Source of the DNA: Bacteroidales bacterium
Lineage (GTDB): Bacteria > Bacteroidota > Bacteroidia > Bacteroidales > B18-G4
Reading direction: 5' to 3'
Assembly (NCBI GenBank): GCA_023145125.1
Contig: JAGLEK010000311.1
Span: 1-6,440, forward strand
Length of the DNA: 6,440 bases
This document shows positions 5,373 to 6,440 of the stretch, piece by piece. A program made the translations under genes and the position numbers. Under the pieces are notes generated by a model that searched no databases, was not told the DNA's origin, and saw only the letters and a program-made list of their open reading frames with translations. Position 1 is the stretch's first letter. Each line of letters opens with the position of its first letter.

Positions 5373-6440
5373 TTAAGAGGATTGTACTTGTGTTTTTGAT
5401 ACTTTTTTGCCAAGAAAAAGAACTACAATAAAGAGTATGATCAGGCCGGTTGGAAACAATATGTAGGATGATATACCATAGGCAGCGGGGATGGTTCCTG
5501 CCAGAATTGTAACGGTACCAACCGTAAGGGCATAGGGAAGCTGGGTGCGGACATGCTCGATATGGTTGCAGGAACTGGCCAGGGAACTGAGTATAGTGGT
5601 ATCGGATATAGGTGAGCAATGATCGCCCAATACAGATCCTGTCAGCACACAGGCTACAACATTATAAAAGATAAGCATGGAAGTATCGTATTCCATCCCG
5701 TAATCCTGGGTGATCAACCATGTGGCCGGAAGCATCAATGGGTACAATATGGCCATGGTTCCCCATGAGGAACCTGTAGAAAATGATACCAATGCGGCAA
5801 GGATGAAGGTGATGGCGGGTACAAAGTATGGTGACAGTGACATTTCAAGCATGCTGTTCGAAATAAAAGTAGCTGTATGCATATGTTCTGTGATCAGTGC
5901 CACCGACCAGGCCAGGATCAGGATCAGAACGGCTGTGAGCATAGTCCGGAAACCATTGATGAGGCTGTCAATGCTTTCTTTCAGGCTCAATATTCGTTGG
6001 CTGAGGGTTAGCACCATTGCAACCAGGACACTCGATAATGATGACCACAGGAGGGCAGTGTAAGAATCAGCGTTCCCGATAGTTGCGGAGATCTTCCTTC
6101 CGAAGGCGATGTTTTCATTATTCCAGATCTCAGGATCCCATCCGGTGCTGATCAGGCCGGCCAGAGTGCCGAAAATGATCACGAGCACCGGGATCACTGC
6201 ATTGAACCACCTGGCTTTAACTTCACCGTCAACTTCGAGCTTGTTTAATTCATTGGAGAACGATAAATGCCCGCCTGCCTGCGGGTCTTCTACCTGCCTG
6301 GCCTTTCGCTCAGCTTTGAGCATAGGCCCGAAATCCACACCCCTGAAAATTATGAAAAGGATGAATACAAGCGTGAATATCGGATAAAAAGAATACGCCA
6401 GGGAGTTGAAGAAGATCATGTAAGCATTTTCATCCAGGCC
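5373..6440 (-). CDS. NhaC-family Na+/H+ antiporter, C-terminal part (gene continues beyond the window)
   Basis: This encodes an inner-membrane antiporter that exchanges Na+ for H+ in pH and sodium balance. The open frame runs off the window edge: seven sense codons (G-L-D-E-N-A-Y) precede the Met at 6419, so that Met is internal and 355 residues of the C-terminal part are present. The family is usually around 500 residues or more. Counting from the Met at 6419, hydrophobic segments lie near 9-26, 73-91, 122-139, 160-177, 195-213, 217-236, 246-263, 297-313 and 320-337. A long charged loop spans about 32-70 after DFGPML. Family hallmarks are FSTGSSWGTMAI (213-224) and GDHCSPISDTTILSS (265-279), the latter containing the Asp, Ser and Thr residues conserved in this family. 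The C-terminus is short and basic. It is followed by a 146-base gap and then the FIST-kinase unit on the same strand. I see no sign that these are functionally linked. Confidence 0.9.
   Translation of the reverse strand, partial: GLDENAYMIFFNSLAYSFYPIFTLVFILFIIFRGVDFGPMLKAERKARQVEDPQAGGHLSFSNELNKLEVDGEVKARWFNAVIPVLVIIFGTLAGLISTGWDPEIWNNENIAFGRKISATIGNADSYTALLWSSLSSVLVAMVLTLSQRILSLKESIDSLINGFRTMLTAVLILILAWSVALITEHMHTATFISNSMLEMSLSPYFVPAITFILAALVSFSTGSSWGTMAILYPLMLPATWLITQDYGMEYDTSMLIFYNVVACVLTGSVLGDHCSPISDTTILSSLASSCNHIEHVRTQLPYALTVGTVTILAGTIPAAYGISSYILFPTGLIILFIVVLFLGKKVSKTQVQSS

Noticed and set aside
5363..5375. TAAAAG-G-CTTTTA dyad at the antiporter stop as a terminator
   Set aside because: The 1-base centre cannot form an RNA hairpin and no U-tract follows. 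I could not find a convincing terminator in any of the gaps.
5710..6387. Plus-strand frames opposite the antiporter (5710-6063, 6109-6387)
   Set aside because: They are antisense to an NhaC gene that shows family hallmark motifs. Their translations have no recognisable features.
6417..6419. ATG at 6419 as the true start of the antiporter
   Set aside because: The frame stays open to the window edge, with upstream codons that fit the family. The protein would also lack about the first third of a normal NhaC.

Overview
The window looks like a chromosomal segment of a Bacteroidota bacterium. The evidence is the protein types and sequence style (a CPxC zinc-knuckle protein of a kind I associate with this phylum, and a secreted-type isoaspartyl peptidase), the lack of Shine-Dalgarno sequences before the starts, and matches to the Bacteroidota promoter boxes (TTG / TAnnTTTG). 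All five genes lie on the minus strand. No RNA gene, insertion sequence, phage gene or CRISPR array was seen. No gene-free stretch exceeds about 150 bases.

Reading in the direction of transcription (high to low coordinates): (1) 6440-5373 is the C-terminal part of an NhaC-family Na+/H+ antiporter whose N-terminal part lies outside the window. (2) After a 146-base gap with the best promoter candidate comes a two-gene signalling unit. It is a FIST-domain sensor protein (5226-4096), followed 27 bases later by a soluble PAS hybrid histidine kinase with a C-terminal receiver (4068-2299). FIST next to a hybrid kinase recalls the NosP/NahK nitric-oxide sensing pairs of proteobacteria. (3) 2246-525 encodes an unusual fusion of a complete TSUP (TauE/SafE-type) membrane transporter and a complete, catalytically intact isoaspartyl peptidase/L-asparaginase. 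(4) 455-51 encodes a small acidic protein with two CPxC knuckles and no known function. (5) Bases 1-52, just after that gene, form a degenerate 7-base tandem repeat that runs to the window edge.

The most noteworthy item is the transporter-peptidase fusion. By the positive-inside rule the peptidase should lie in the periplasm, so the last transporter helix would take the place of the signal peptide of free secreted homologues. Autocleavage before Thr438 would leave the alpha chain anchored in the membrane. The second item is the FIST-kinase pair, a candidate ligand- or gas-sensing module under a promoter whose -7 box sits inside a perfect inverted repeat. The genes do not form one obvious pathway. 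They look like three or four short transcription units in the same orientation.
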